From: Mesostigma viride
Taxonomy: Eukaryota > Streptophyta > Mesostigmatophyceae > Mesostigmatales > Mesostigmataceae
Direction: 5' to 3'
NCBI GenBank assembly: GCA_009746045.1
Contig: RPFO01001593.1
Location: 45,188 to 109,187, forward strand
DNA: 64,000 nt
Shown: piece by piece, positions 22,157-30,106 of the stretch
Position numbering within the stretch: position 1 is the stretch's first letter
Layout of the letters: every line of letters begins with the position of its first letter
Position numbers and translations under genes: made by a program
Notes under the pieces: model-generated
Told to the model about the DNA's origin: nothing
Databases searched by the model: none
The model's input: the letters and a program-made list of their open reading frames with translations, nothing else

Positions 22157-22293
22157 TTCTATTAACCGTGGAACTCCAGGGTAACCAGACTCTTTATTAA
22201 AACAATGAGTGGAGCACATACAAAAGGCAGGCCACATCCCGGCCGCCGATGCTCATGGGAACACTTATTGCTTGGCAAAGGCTAGCCTTACCC
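22157..22293. repeat. Split direct repeat A, inner copy (137 bp)
   Basis: Matches 21563-21699. It lies just downstream of the stop of the recombinase ORF in coding orientation. Confidence 0.93.
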
Positions 22294-22365
22294 TTATATC
22301 CCTCCCTGGCGATCCATGCCAGGGGCAAAGAACCTAGCATAATGACATAGAAATGAACAACCAAA

Positions 22366-24804
22366 CTAGGTGGAGGGCAATTTCAAAATAGCCCGCCAGG
22401 CCCGAGGGGGGCAGGCGGCCATGGCCCGAAGAATAACCTCAGGCAGCTCCACCTCCAAACTGCGGTGCAAGCCCACATAATGGGCAACCGTGGAGCTGCT
22501 AAGCCAGCGCCCCCGGCCCTGGATGTCCCCCATGCTGCGACCCGCGAGGAAATCGTGAGTGGCACCTCCATGCCGCAGCCCGTGAATGGTGAAAATCTGG
22601 GCGACCCCCAAGGCCTGACTCGCAGCCTGCCAAATGCGCCGGAATTGCGGGTAGGTGAAAGGGAACACGGCCTCCCAAGCGTGCTTACCCGCGATGCAGT
22701 GACGGAGGATGGTTTCAGACATCACATCTTCTACCACCACTGACTGAGTCTTGCCCTTAGAGGTCTTGGTAGACCTCAGCAGTAGGGCGCCCCGTTGAGC
22801 CGGCCCAAGCCGAACGTCAGGCTGGAGGCGCACATGGCCAACACGGAGGTTCAGCGCCTCCGAGATTCGCAGGTAATGGCGGAACACGATGACAACCAGC
22901 AGGCCCGCAAGGCGCTGACCTTGCATGACCATCGTGCTGGCAAGTGCAAACGCCGCCTCCCATGGAATGGGAGGAGGGGCACGGGGGGGCACAAGTGTTT
23001 TCCACCCAGCGAGGACGCCACGGGCCAAGTCCCACCGCTTCACCATACCGGGATAATAAAGTTGCAACCCCATCAAGGCATTGACACACACTTGGCGGCT
23101 GTACCCCCGAAAATGAGCCCAGGCGACATACGCACAAAATGTCTCCTCAAGGGTGTCAGCTCGTGACGATGACCCGTCCGCCCGCCCACCAGCCTCCCAC
23201 CAAGTCAAGAGGGAATCAAGACCACGACGGTAGGCCAGCAAAGTAGCCGGCTTTACTTTCCCCTCTAGCAATGGAAGGTAGCTAACAGGTGCAGGGGGCC
23301 CCGGGTTAGGATGGATGCCTTCCGCGGTCAGGTCGCGCACCCAGCCTGCCAAGAAAGTCGCCATGGATTGGCCGCGAGAAACGCCATCGGCTGGTTGAAG
23401 TGCACTCGGCGTCCACACCCACTGGGAACGACTCCCAGTGGCGAGGGTCAGCGCGCACAAGCGGCGGCACTGCTTGTTGAGCTTGTGGGATGAGGACCGC
23501 CCCTTAGCCAAGCAGCCCAACGCCGCGGTGGAGTCCACCAACCTCACCACCCGCTTGCCTCGGTTTGCCAAGCTGCGCGCACTCCTCTCCACGCCCTTCA
23601 CTGCAGCCCGCACCTCCTTCTCGTTGATGTGCATCCCCGGATCCCGCCAACGACTCCGGACCCCAACCCGCCATTGCTGGCTAGTGATTGCTTGTTGCGC
23701 CCGCGCGCTCAGTGGCCTAGGGCCAGCGTAGGCCACCTCACTTGGTATGAGCAAAGTCGGGTACCCCCGCACCTCTCGTGCCCTCGCCAGCTCCGTCACA
23801 TCGCCCGGCTCCATGGTTGCGTACACGACACCTTGCCCGTAGGTGGACGCGTCAGATGCAACCACCTCACGGGCCAAAGGTGCGCTTCGGTCAACCCTTA
23901 GCATGGGAGCCAAGGCCAGGGCACACTCTAACTCCTCCCGCACCCCGGCCCACAGCACCCAGGATCGCTGCCCCCACCCTTGCAGGCTGATGAATTTGAA
24001 ACATTGCTGCCAAATGGACAAGCAGCTGCGGCTTAACATCTGCAGCCACAACCACCGCCCCAAGACGGCAGCCAGCCCCTCGGCCGTAGCTCGGCCTCGA
24101 GTGAGTATAGCCTGCGTGTGGGCGATCACAAGGTTGAGCTGCTTGACCGTTGGTTCCAGCACGCCGTTCCGTCGGTGCACCACCCCTAGGGCTTCTAGCT
24201 CGTCCCCTTCCAGGCTCGCCATCTTAGTCTTCTCCTTAGACGGCACAAGGTTGTTAGGGAGGTAGCCTTCCTCAATAGCGCGCGTGATGAGCTGGTTCAC
24301 CGCCTCGCAGGTCCGCCCGTTGCTGGCCACCAAGTCATCAATGGTGATGGACAGCATGGGGGCAGGGGGGTTTTCCAGGTCAATCTGAAGCTCCCCGGCG
24401 CGCTCCTCCTTGTACTCGATGGCCAAGCGCAGTGGCTGGCCACACTCGTCGCGCACCAAGGTGAGCTCACCTGCGCTTGAGAGGTAGTTGACCTGGCGCC
24501 TCGGATCCAGGGCACCGGTCATGTAGAGCACCATCTCATGGATGGCCTCCCCCAGCGCCACCGCATGGGAATGTCCCATGGCCAGCACCTTGAGCACGGG
24601 CCACACCTTCCGCCTCGGCCCTGCCAGACCTACGCTAGTCGACCACACACTAGGAAGCCCTTGGTAGTCCCACCACCACTCGGGCACCTCGATGGAATAG
24701 TAGTATGACACGAGGTCGCTCTTGGCGCAGTAGCACCAGCCCTTGATGTAGACCTCCACGAGGATGCCCAGGTGGGGTAGCAGGATCTTGGGGGGTCCAC
24801 CCAC
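22366..24804 (-). CDS. DIRS/PAT-like pol: RT palm, RNase H and tyrosine recombinase
   Basis: The frame is 812 codons and continues the RT begun in the upstream overlapping ORF. KSDLVSYYYSIEVP (about residues 28-41) is the RT palm aspartate region and ITIDDLVA (about 153-160) the catalytic DD box. RNase H follows: VVASDASTYGQG, NEKEVRA, VDSTAALG and a typical ending ALQPADGVSRGQ at about 490. The C-terminal third is a tyrosine recombinase: an N-terminal SAM-like core-binding region, then YLRISEAL (catalytic Arg about 646), HGLRHGGATH (H-x-x-R about 741-744) and AHYVGLH (Tyr about 776). It would copy the element into a circle and insert that circle without target duplication. The frame is uninterrupted from the frameshift site to the stop, so this domain set could be active. 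Confidence 0.9.
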   Translation of the reverse strand: MGGPPKILLPHLGILVEVYIKGWCYCAKSDLVSYYYSIEVPEWWWDYQGLPSVWSTSVGLAGPRRKVWPVLKVLAMGHSHAVALGEAIHEMVLYMTGALDPRRQVNYLSSAGELTLVRDECGQPLRLAIEYKEERAGELQIDLENPPAPMLSITIDDLVASNGRTCEAVNQLITRAIEEGYLPNNLVPSKEKTKMASLEGDELEALGVVHRRNGVLEPTVKQLNLVIAHTQAILTRGRATAEGLAAVLGRWLWLQMLSRSCLSIWQQCFKFISLQGWGQRSWVLWAGVREELECALALAPMLRVDRSAPLAREVVASDASTYGQGVVYATMEPGDVTELARAREVRGYPTLLIPSEVAYAGPRPLSARAQQAITSQQWRVGVRSRWRDPGMHINEKEVRAAVKGVERSARSLANRGKRVVRLVDSTAALGCLAKGRSSSHKLNKQCRRLCALTLATGSRSQWVWTPSALQPADGVSRGQSMATFLAGWVRDLTAEGIHPNPGPPAPVSYLPLLEGKVKPATLLAYRRGLDSLLTWWEAGGRADGSSSRADTLEETFCAYVAWAHFRGYSRQVCVNALMGLQLYYPGMVKRWDLARGVLAGWKTLVPPRAPPPIPWEAAFALASTMVMQGQRLAGLLVVIVFRHYLRISEALNLRVGHVRLQPDVRLGPAQRGALLLRSTKTSKGKTQSVVVEDVMSETILRHCIAGKHAWEAVFPFTYPQFRRIWQAASQALGVAQIFTIHGLRHGGATHDFLAGRSMGDIQGRGRWLSSSTVAHYVGLHRSLEVELPEVILRAMAACPPRAWRAILKLPST

Positions 24805-25619
24805 AGCAGGTTGCCCAGCTTCCTGTTGACGATGAACCGAAGCTCACCCACCCCCTTGGCCACTCCAAAGCAGCCATCCACCCACTTGGGCCGCCTCTCC
24901 CGGAACGCCACCATGCCCACGCCCGCTGCCCGGCTCATGAGCTTGCCCCATTCATCCATGGAGCATCCCCGGCTGGGCTTGGGCACATTCCAATACTTTG
25001 CGCTCGCCACGACCGCTGGCTTGATGCAGTTCTCTTCGCTGGCATATATCTCCCGCCAGCTCGGCCGCATAGCCAACAGGTCGAGCAGCCGTGCCTTCCC
25101 CGCCACCTCCGCCTTTGGTAGACTCACCGCGTCCGCGCGCAGTTGTTCATACTTATTCTGCTTCCCATATATTGCATCAGCACCTTCTTGCTCCTGGCCT
25201 GTCGCAACGCCCCCTACGCGGCGACTGTGCCAGGTGCAGTGCCTCTTGACCCTCGCAAGGGCCTCCTCCCTCCCCTTAGAGCACGCCCCTCTAGGGTTAG
25301 GAGGAGGGTCTTGCCCCCCTCCCCACAGCCAATTAAGCCAACGCACTACCTTGCATTGCAGTGTGTACTCGCGGTGGCGGCGCGTGGCACGCTGTCGCCG
25401 GCGTGCCGATCTCACCCTGCCCCACGCGGTGTACGCTGGCCTAAGTGGGTATGGCAGCGGGAAAAGGGAGCGGTCCCGCTGGGATTCTATTTCCCTACTT
25501 GTTGAGCCTTGCTGAGCTTGTCCAAGAGGATCGCAGTTTGGAGAGCTGCCTTGACAGCCGGGGTGGCTGACAGTGCAGCCTCCTCCCCCAATGGCAGGAG
25601 GTGGCTGGCCACCTTCCAC
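24630..25619 (-). CDS. DIRS/PAT-like pol, N-terminal part of RT (frame 1)
   Basis: This frame overlaps the gag end and runs into the RT start. Meaningful sequence is seen from about KYEQLRADAVSLPKAEVAGK to GVGELRFIVNRKLGN, the RT fingers region, up to about 24800. After LLWVDPP the conserved sequence moves to the 812-codon frame (PKILLPHLGIL), so residues past that point are out of frame. The junction is the heptamer C CCC CCA (24795-24789, minus strand), correctly phased for a programmed -1 shift, though a one-base deletion in the C run would look the same. Confidence 0.7.
   Translation of the reverse strand: MEGGQPPPAIGGGGCTVSHPGCQGSSPNCDPLGQAQQGSTSREIESQRDRSLFPLPYPLRPAYTAWGRVRSARRRQRATRRHREYTLQCKVVRWLNWLWGGGQDPPPNPRGACSKGREEALARVKRHCTWHSRRVGGVATGQEQEGADAIYGKQNKYEQLRADAVSLPKAEVAGKARLLDLLAMRPSWREIYASEENCIKPAVVASAKYWNVPKPSRGCSMDEWGKLMSRAAGVGMVAFRERRPKWVDGCFGVAKGVGELRFIVNRKLGNLLWVDPPRSCYPTWASSWRSTSRAGATAPRATSCHTTIPSRCPSGGGTTKGFLVCGRLA
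24789..24795 (-). promoter_or_regulatory. Candidate -1 ribosomal frameshift site (C CCC CCA)
   Basis: The zero frame reads GAC CCC CCA AGA. Slipping back one base gives AAG ATC CTG, which continues the RT sequence. The codon phasing fits the X XXY YYZ rule. No downstream pseudoknot was worked out. Confidence 0.45.
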
Positions 25620-26541
25620 CCCCCCCTCCTTGCCCCTCCACCTGCAGCAAGGCCGCCACCACCCTCATTAGGTACTCCATGCCCACAAGCTCCCCGGCTG
25701 CTGAGCCCAGCTCCTTGAGAAGGGTGTCCATGGCCAATGCAATGTTCATGACAATTTTCCTGTTCTCCATGTTCCGCCAATTTCCAGGCTTTACCGTCAT
25801 GACCCACGACCGGATTCCCATCCCATTGTCGCTGGCGTCCTCCAACACCCCCGGCAGCACCCGCTCCGAAATCCGATATTTCACGCTCTTGGCTCGGCTT
25901 GGCAGCGCCACCCCTTTCGAGGCCTTGAAGTGGCTTCCCGCCCCCTCCATTCCTCCCAGCGCTGCCTTCAAACCTTGCATGAATTTCTCGGCTGCGACCT
26001 CCCCCTCCTCGTCCTCCTCGTCCTCCTGATTTTCGGTTTCCGGAGGTGCCCCAACGAATGTCGCCAACCTCGCCCTCATTTCCTTTCCGACAGCCCCCCC
26101 ACCTGCCGAAACCTTGGCCGCGCCTTTCGGCTTGGCCATTTTTCGTTGCGCAGGTGTCGTTGGTGGCAGCGCCTGATCCTCCTCCTCGTCCGCCGCGAGA
26201 TCTGCCACGGCCAGCAGTTTTGCCACCAACGTTCCGTTTGGGTCACGTGCGTCCAACACGTCGCCAACATCAACGTGATCGGCCAGCAACTGCACGACAG
26301 ACTTCAGCTGGCTCGAGCTCCACGAGCTGGCGTCCGTCACCCAGTCCTCGGCACCGAAGACCTGCTCGACTGCCCCCACCGCCTCTGCGGGGCTGATGCA
26401 CTTGGCGAGCAGAGTGGCGAGCTGCTTCTTTTTGGCGCTGAAGGCGACTGGCGCGTGACTGGCGGCAGCAGCCCGCGGTGTGGGCGTCCCGTCCTCCCCG
26501 CGCGCTGCCTGCCCTCCTGTAGCTTTGCGCCCCTTCGGCAT
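25495..26541 (-). CDS. DIRS/PAT-like element gag-like protein
   Basis: 348 codons from the ATG at 26541 (MPKGRKATGGQAARG). It has a basic start, a helical segment (KKKQLATLLAKCISPAEAV), a strongly acidic linker (ENQEDEEDEEGEVAAEKFM) and a globular part with SVKYRISERVLPGVLED. Near 25625 a run of seven G/C precedes out-of-frame, Arg/Ser-rich residues, while the other frame continues smoothly (WKVASHLLPLGEEAALSATP) to a stop at 25487. The true C-terminus is therefore probably in that frame. It would package element RNA. No zinc knuckle was seen. Confidence 0.65.
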   Translation of the reverse strand: MPKGRKATGGQAARGEDGTPTPRAAAASHAPVAFSAKKKQLATLLAKCISPAEAVGAVEQVFGAEDWVTDASSWSSSQLKSVVQLLADHVDVGDVLDARDPNGTLVAKLLAVADLAADEEEDQALPPTTPAQRKMAKPKGAAKVSAGGGAVGKEMRARLATFVGAPPETENQEDEEDEEGEVAAEKFMQGLKAALGGMEGAGSHFKASKGVALPSRAKSVKYRISERVLPGVLEDASDNGMGIRSWVMTVKPGNWRNMENRKIVMNIALAMDTLLKELGSAAGELVGMEYLMRVVAALLQVEGQGGGGGRWPATSCHWGRRLHCQPPRLSRQLSKLRSSWTSSARLNK

Positions 26542-26628
26542 TGCTGCTCAGGGCCAAAAATGGCTCCGACAGTACAGGTTCGTCAAACCAGAGGTTCGTT
26601 TCCCCTGGCTTGCTGTCGCCGCCCTCGT

Positions 26629-26768
26629 GAAAAGAAAAGAGGCCGACCTTAGCTAGGTGGGTTTGTTTTTGTCCTTTTTTGCGTGTCATGCGGCCTTGGC
26701 CCGGACGGCATTTTTTCGCCACGCAAATGTTGCGTCTGAACAAATGACGCAATGTGGCGTTCTAATTG
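26629..26768. repeat. Terminal repeat of the DIRS/PAT-like element (B copy)
   Basis: Matches 21725-21864. The gypsy LTR resumes at 26769. Confidence 0.93.
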
Positions 26769-27317
26769 TTGTAGTTACGGACGTAAATTAGGTCTTTTGC
26801 CTCGGTTGTCCCTAGGTTTACGTGTAGCTCCTACCGGGACACTATTGTCCTCGTAACAGTACCGTGGTACATTGGGTGCCTTTGGGGCGCCGCGCCGCGT
26901 ACTTTACTAGTGGTCCTGATCCTTTGGTAGAATGTAGTGGACCAGCGTGCATCTGTAGATGTAGTGGACCAGCGTGCATCTGTAGGCGAGGGCCATGTCG
27001 GCCCGAGCGTGTTGGACCGTTGGTGACCATTTATGCACGTTCTACCCCTCGTGTGTGCACTCGGCGTGTGTTAAATGAATTAACACATTTAGGCTTGGGT
27101 CACGGCAGTGTAGTTGTGTTTCCTTCCTCTATTCCTGGAGTAAACGGGTTGTGTCAATGGCTTATGGCGTATTATAGCAACACTTACGTTAATGCATTGA
27201 GATCTGGATCGTCTCGTTCGTCTTTCGCTAGGGGTTTAACTAGAGGTGGCTTGACTAGTTTAGGTAGCATCAGGCCAGGTAGAGGTAGAGGTAGTGGTAG
27301 ATATCCGAGGCGTAACA
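26769..27317 (+). repeat. 5' LTR, remaining 549 bp (right of nested insertion)
   Basis: Line-by-line comparison with 37029-37577 (constant offset 10,260) shows no difference. It contains a tandem 24-bp duplication starting GTAGTGGACCAGCGTGCATC at about 26935. It ends CGAGGCGTAACA. Together with 21542-21562 it makes a 570-571-bp LTR. Confidence 0.95.
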
Positions 27318-27318
27318 A

Positions 27319-27330
27319 TGGTATCGGAGG
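27319..27330 (+). promoter_or_regulatory. Primer-binding site, initiator-Met tRNA type
   Basis: TGGTATCGGAGG lies one base after the LTR end. It differs at two positions from TGGTATCAGAGC, the usual complement of plant-type initiator tRNA-Met 3' ends used by most gypsy and copia elements. Confidence 0.7.
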
Positions 27331-27849
27331 AATTTTAGGTAGAGAACCAGACGACGATCCCCTGCAACATACGTCATTGAATCAACCCTTCCGCGTCCGG
27401 GAAAATGAAGACGACACCTACTTGACAGGTAATGGGCGGGTCGCCTGCAAGCTGGGGGGTAGTGCTGCCCGATTCGGGACACGCCCTGCCTAGAAGTTAG
27501 ACCTGCTCAAAGCGGATGAACTCCTCACGTAGCTAGTTCCTTTTCCTTTTCCTCGTTTTGTTTTCTTGAGACATGTGGCCTACTGTCGTAGATAGGTGGT
27601 TTTGGTTCTACGTTAGAGAGACGACTAGCGTCTCGTAGATTACACTTTTCTGCATTCTTGCCTGCGTTGTATTTAGACGACCCATCGCCAGACGCAGAAC
27701 TCTTGAAACCGGATACTTACGACCACCTGGCGCTGGAAACCTCGTCCCTGCGTGCGTCGTCAATCTGGTTCGGTTTCAGACACCCGAGATAAGTCGCCTT
27801 CTCCTCGTTTTCCTTATTTGACTACTCAAGACCTACCAGGTGCGTTAAC

Positions 27850-28254
27850 ATGAGCCAGCGACGTCCTTTTCCTGCTCCTTCTCATTCGACTAGTAATAAT
27901 AGTTTAGCGAAGTATTACGTTGTTATTACCCCTCAATGGGCATCTATTTTCTTATCGTGGGCCGATGCTAGGAAGTTCGTTCAGTCACGTGCTTATAACG
28001 TCTCCAAATATAAGAAGTTTATGTCCTTTGAAGAAGCTCAGACCTACCTCTTAAAGCATAGTGAATCAGATTTGGGTCTCCATTCTCGTCCTTCTCCTCA
28101 TGCTCGTCCTGCAGTAGATAGTCTTGTTTTTGTTACACCACCTCCATCTCCTCCTTCGTCTCCCCCTAAACGGGCTGCATCCTCATCTAGCTTAGATACG
28201 CCTCTCACCTTAGAGTTCGGTTCCCTATCCATTACTGTTGCTAAAAAGGATTGA
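27850..28254 (+). CDS. Gypsy ORF0 with RNase H hybrid-binding (viroplasmin-like) domain
   Basis: 134 codons from the ATG at 27850, ahead of gag. Residues about 21-69 (KYYVVI, then WADARKFVQSRAYNVSKYKK and FMSFEEAQTYLLKH) have the pattern of the small domain found at the N-terminus of eukaryotic RNase H1 and in caulimovirus inclusion protein (Cauli_VI type). That pattern is an aromatic YYVV strand, a W-x-x-A/C-x-x-V helix, a YKKF strand and an EEA helix. This domain binds RNA-DNA hybrids. The rest is Ser/Pro-rich with SPPSSPPKRAASSSS. It is in frame throughout. A role in protecting or tethering reverse-transcription hybrids is an inference. The assignment rests on pattern recognition without a search. 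27331-27849 and 28255-28377 show no other gene. Confidence 0.7.
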   Translation: MSQRRPFPAPSHSTSNNSLAKYYVVITPQWASIFLSWADARKFVQSRAYNVSKYKKFMSFEEAQTYLLKHSESDLGLHSRPSPHARPAVDSLVFVTPPPSPPSSPPKRAASSSSLDTPLTLEFGSLSITVAKKD

Positions 28255-28377
28255 TTTAAATTGTTTCCTTCTTTTAGGACATTAAAAGCTTTTTCTTTTC
28301 TTTCCTTGCCTTAAATTAGGCCTTGTCCTTTTCCTTGTTGCTTTCAGTTAGATTCCTAATCATTTACTTAATTAAAA

Positions 28378-30106
28378 ATGGATCCAGTGGGTGGTAATAT
28401 GTCGCCTATACCTACCAACACTCCTACTATGATAATAATAATAATAATACTAACAACAATAACAACACTCGTGGTAACCGACGGGACTCACTTGAAACGG
28501 TGCACCATCTCACTCCTCAAGGTAATCTTCGTACCTCACCTCCTTCTCCTGTTACTGGTGGTCGCCGTCGTCCCTCACTTACCCCTCCTACCTATGAACA
28601 ACGTATGCATGTCAGATTTAGTGATGACCCTTCCCTTACCTGAACCAGGCCCCTGCCCCTCCTGCAACCTTGGCTCAACCCTCCAGCAGGTCCTCACTAA
28701 CTAACAATGTTCTAGGCCTCCTTCCCACCCTGTGCCTTCCATGCCTGCTTTTAACACGGGTCGTGCCTCTGCCCCTGTCGGCCCTTCTGGGCGCCCTAGT
28801 GCAGTTCCCTTTTACCCACCTGCTTCCTGGTCCTACCCTGAGACGGCCTATGAGGCAGCCCAGGTCCCTACCCGTGTGGCTGATTTAGAAGTTAATAGTG
28901 ATTTCAGCACCATGCCCTAGATGATAGAAATTATGATCATTTTGCCTACTCCTCTCTTCGTGAGCAATATACTGTCCCCTTCTCTTATGGGCACCAGCCT
29001 GAAACGGTGGCCCCTTCTAGACCCCTACCCAAGACTTTTCCTCTTCCTTCCTTCTATCCCGCTTATGTAGCAGTGGAAGATAGTGGCCCTATGGGAAAAA
29101 CTGACTCTTCTAATCCCCCTAAGCCCCCTGCTCTTCCCCTCTTTGCTAACCTTCCCAAGCTGGATGTCAAGTCTACCCCTCAACAGTTTTTCACCTTTAT
29201 TATGTTGCTTACCCAGAACACAGAGTCGTGGCAGAATCATAATAGATGGCGTCTCTCTGATGCTGTATTAGTTCCTCACTATCTTACAACCTGCATTACT
29301 CCTGAGCTTGCTAACCTCATTCAGTGTGAGTCTTTGGCCTCTCATGCCTACCCTAACTCTGTAGCAGAATTGTTTAAGCGTTTAGAGAACCATTTAGTCC
29401 CTCCTGATTCAGATTGGCAGGATAGATTAGCCTTTGGTACCTTGCAGCAGGGTACTAAATCATTTAAGGAGTATATGAAAGAGTTTGATGCTCAGATGGT
29501 ACGAATTAGGGATTTGTCGGGTGCAGAAGTACGTGCTCGCTTCCTCCAAGGCCTCAGTAGACCTTATTACGTGAAGTCAAGCGCCAGTTCTCTGCCTACC
29601 GTTTTACTGATCTGCCCCTCAAGCATGTGCGCCAGCATCTCTTGCGAGTAGCAGATTTCTTCACCACTCCTTCTCTCCCTACCCGTTCCCGTATTAATAA
29701 TATTATCCTTACCCCTGAGGAGGAGAACTCCTATGTAGAAGAATTAGATATCTGCGTTGCTGACCTTTCAGCTCTTGATGTCTCTCATATCACATGCTAT
29801 CATTGTAAGGAAGTAGGTCATCTTAAACGTGAGTGCCCCAAGTTCCTTTCGGGTGCTCCCCCTCATCCCGACGCTCGCCCTCCTCGTACCCCTCAGCGTG
29901 CTCCTATTCGTCCTACTTCAGGACGCATTCCCTCAGCTACCCCTAGTAGGCTGAATGCTGTGCAGGCAGGACCCCCAGGGTTCCCCTATGATAATCAGGC
30001 TCCCGCACCCTCTTCGCTCCCTCGTGACCCTCCAGCAGTGGCTTTTTCGCCAGGGTCTTCTTCGGGGTTAGTTCCTATGGATTTGGGGGGGGAGGGGGAA
30101 CAGTAG
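28378..30106 (+). pseudogene. Gypsy gag with zinc knuckle, interrupted by frame changes
   Basis: Starts at the ATG at 28378 (MDPVGGNMSPIPTNT). An AAT run at about 28430 changes frame, and further shifts occur near 28640-28700, 28915 and 29575. The capsid-like part is in 29007-29570 (QQFFTFIMLLTQN, WRLSDAVLVPHYLTTCI, FGTLQQGTKSFKEYMKEFDA), which is the Retrotrans_gag pattern. The nucleocapsid zinc knuckle CYHCKEVGHLKREC is at 29795-29836. The gag frame ends at the TAG at 30104-30106, just after a G run. The shifts probably separate one original protein. Confidence 0.8.
30084..30090 (+). promoter_or_regulatory. Candidate gag-pol -1 frameshift site (G GGG GGG)
   Basis: The gag frame reads TTG GGG GGG GAG shortly before its stop at 30104. 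The pol frame is one base back, open across this place and continuous with the protease. The phasing is that of a slippery heptamer. Confidence 0.45.

Larger units (their letters stand above)
21563..26768 (-). mobile_element. DIRS/PAT-like tyrosine-recombinase retrotransposon nested in the gypsy 5' LTR
   Basis: Read on the coding (minus) strand the order is: left repeat (26768-26629), three ORFs, repeat A copy (22293-22157), a 292-bp spacer, left-repeat copy (21864-21725), A copy (21699-21563). This is the A1-ORFs-B1-A2-B2 split direct repeat arrangement known for PAT/Ngaro-type elements. ORFs encode a gag-like protein, RT-RNase H, and a tyrosine recombinase with R, HxxR and Y residues. No target duplication is present. 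The LTR sequence resumes exactly after 26768 except for one ambiguous G, as expected for recombinase-mediated insertion. An AATT occurs at both junctions. Kangaroo of Volvox is a known algal example of this group (established knowledge); identity with it was not tested. Confidence 0.93.

Noticed and set aside
26864-27493. 209-residue plus-strand protein
   Set aside because: Most of it is LTR sequence, present identically in the 3' LTR; it runs over the primer-binding site and has no domain.
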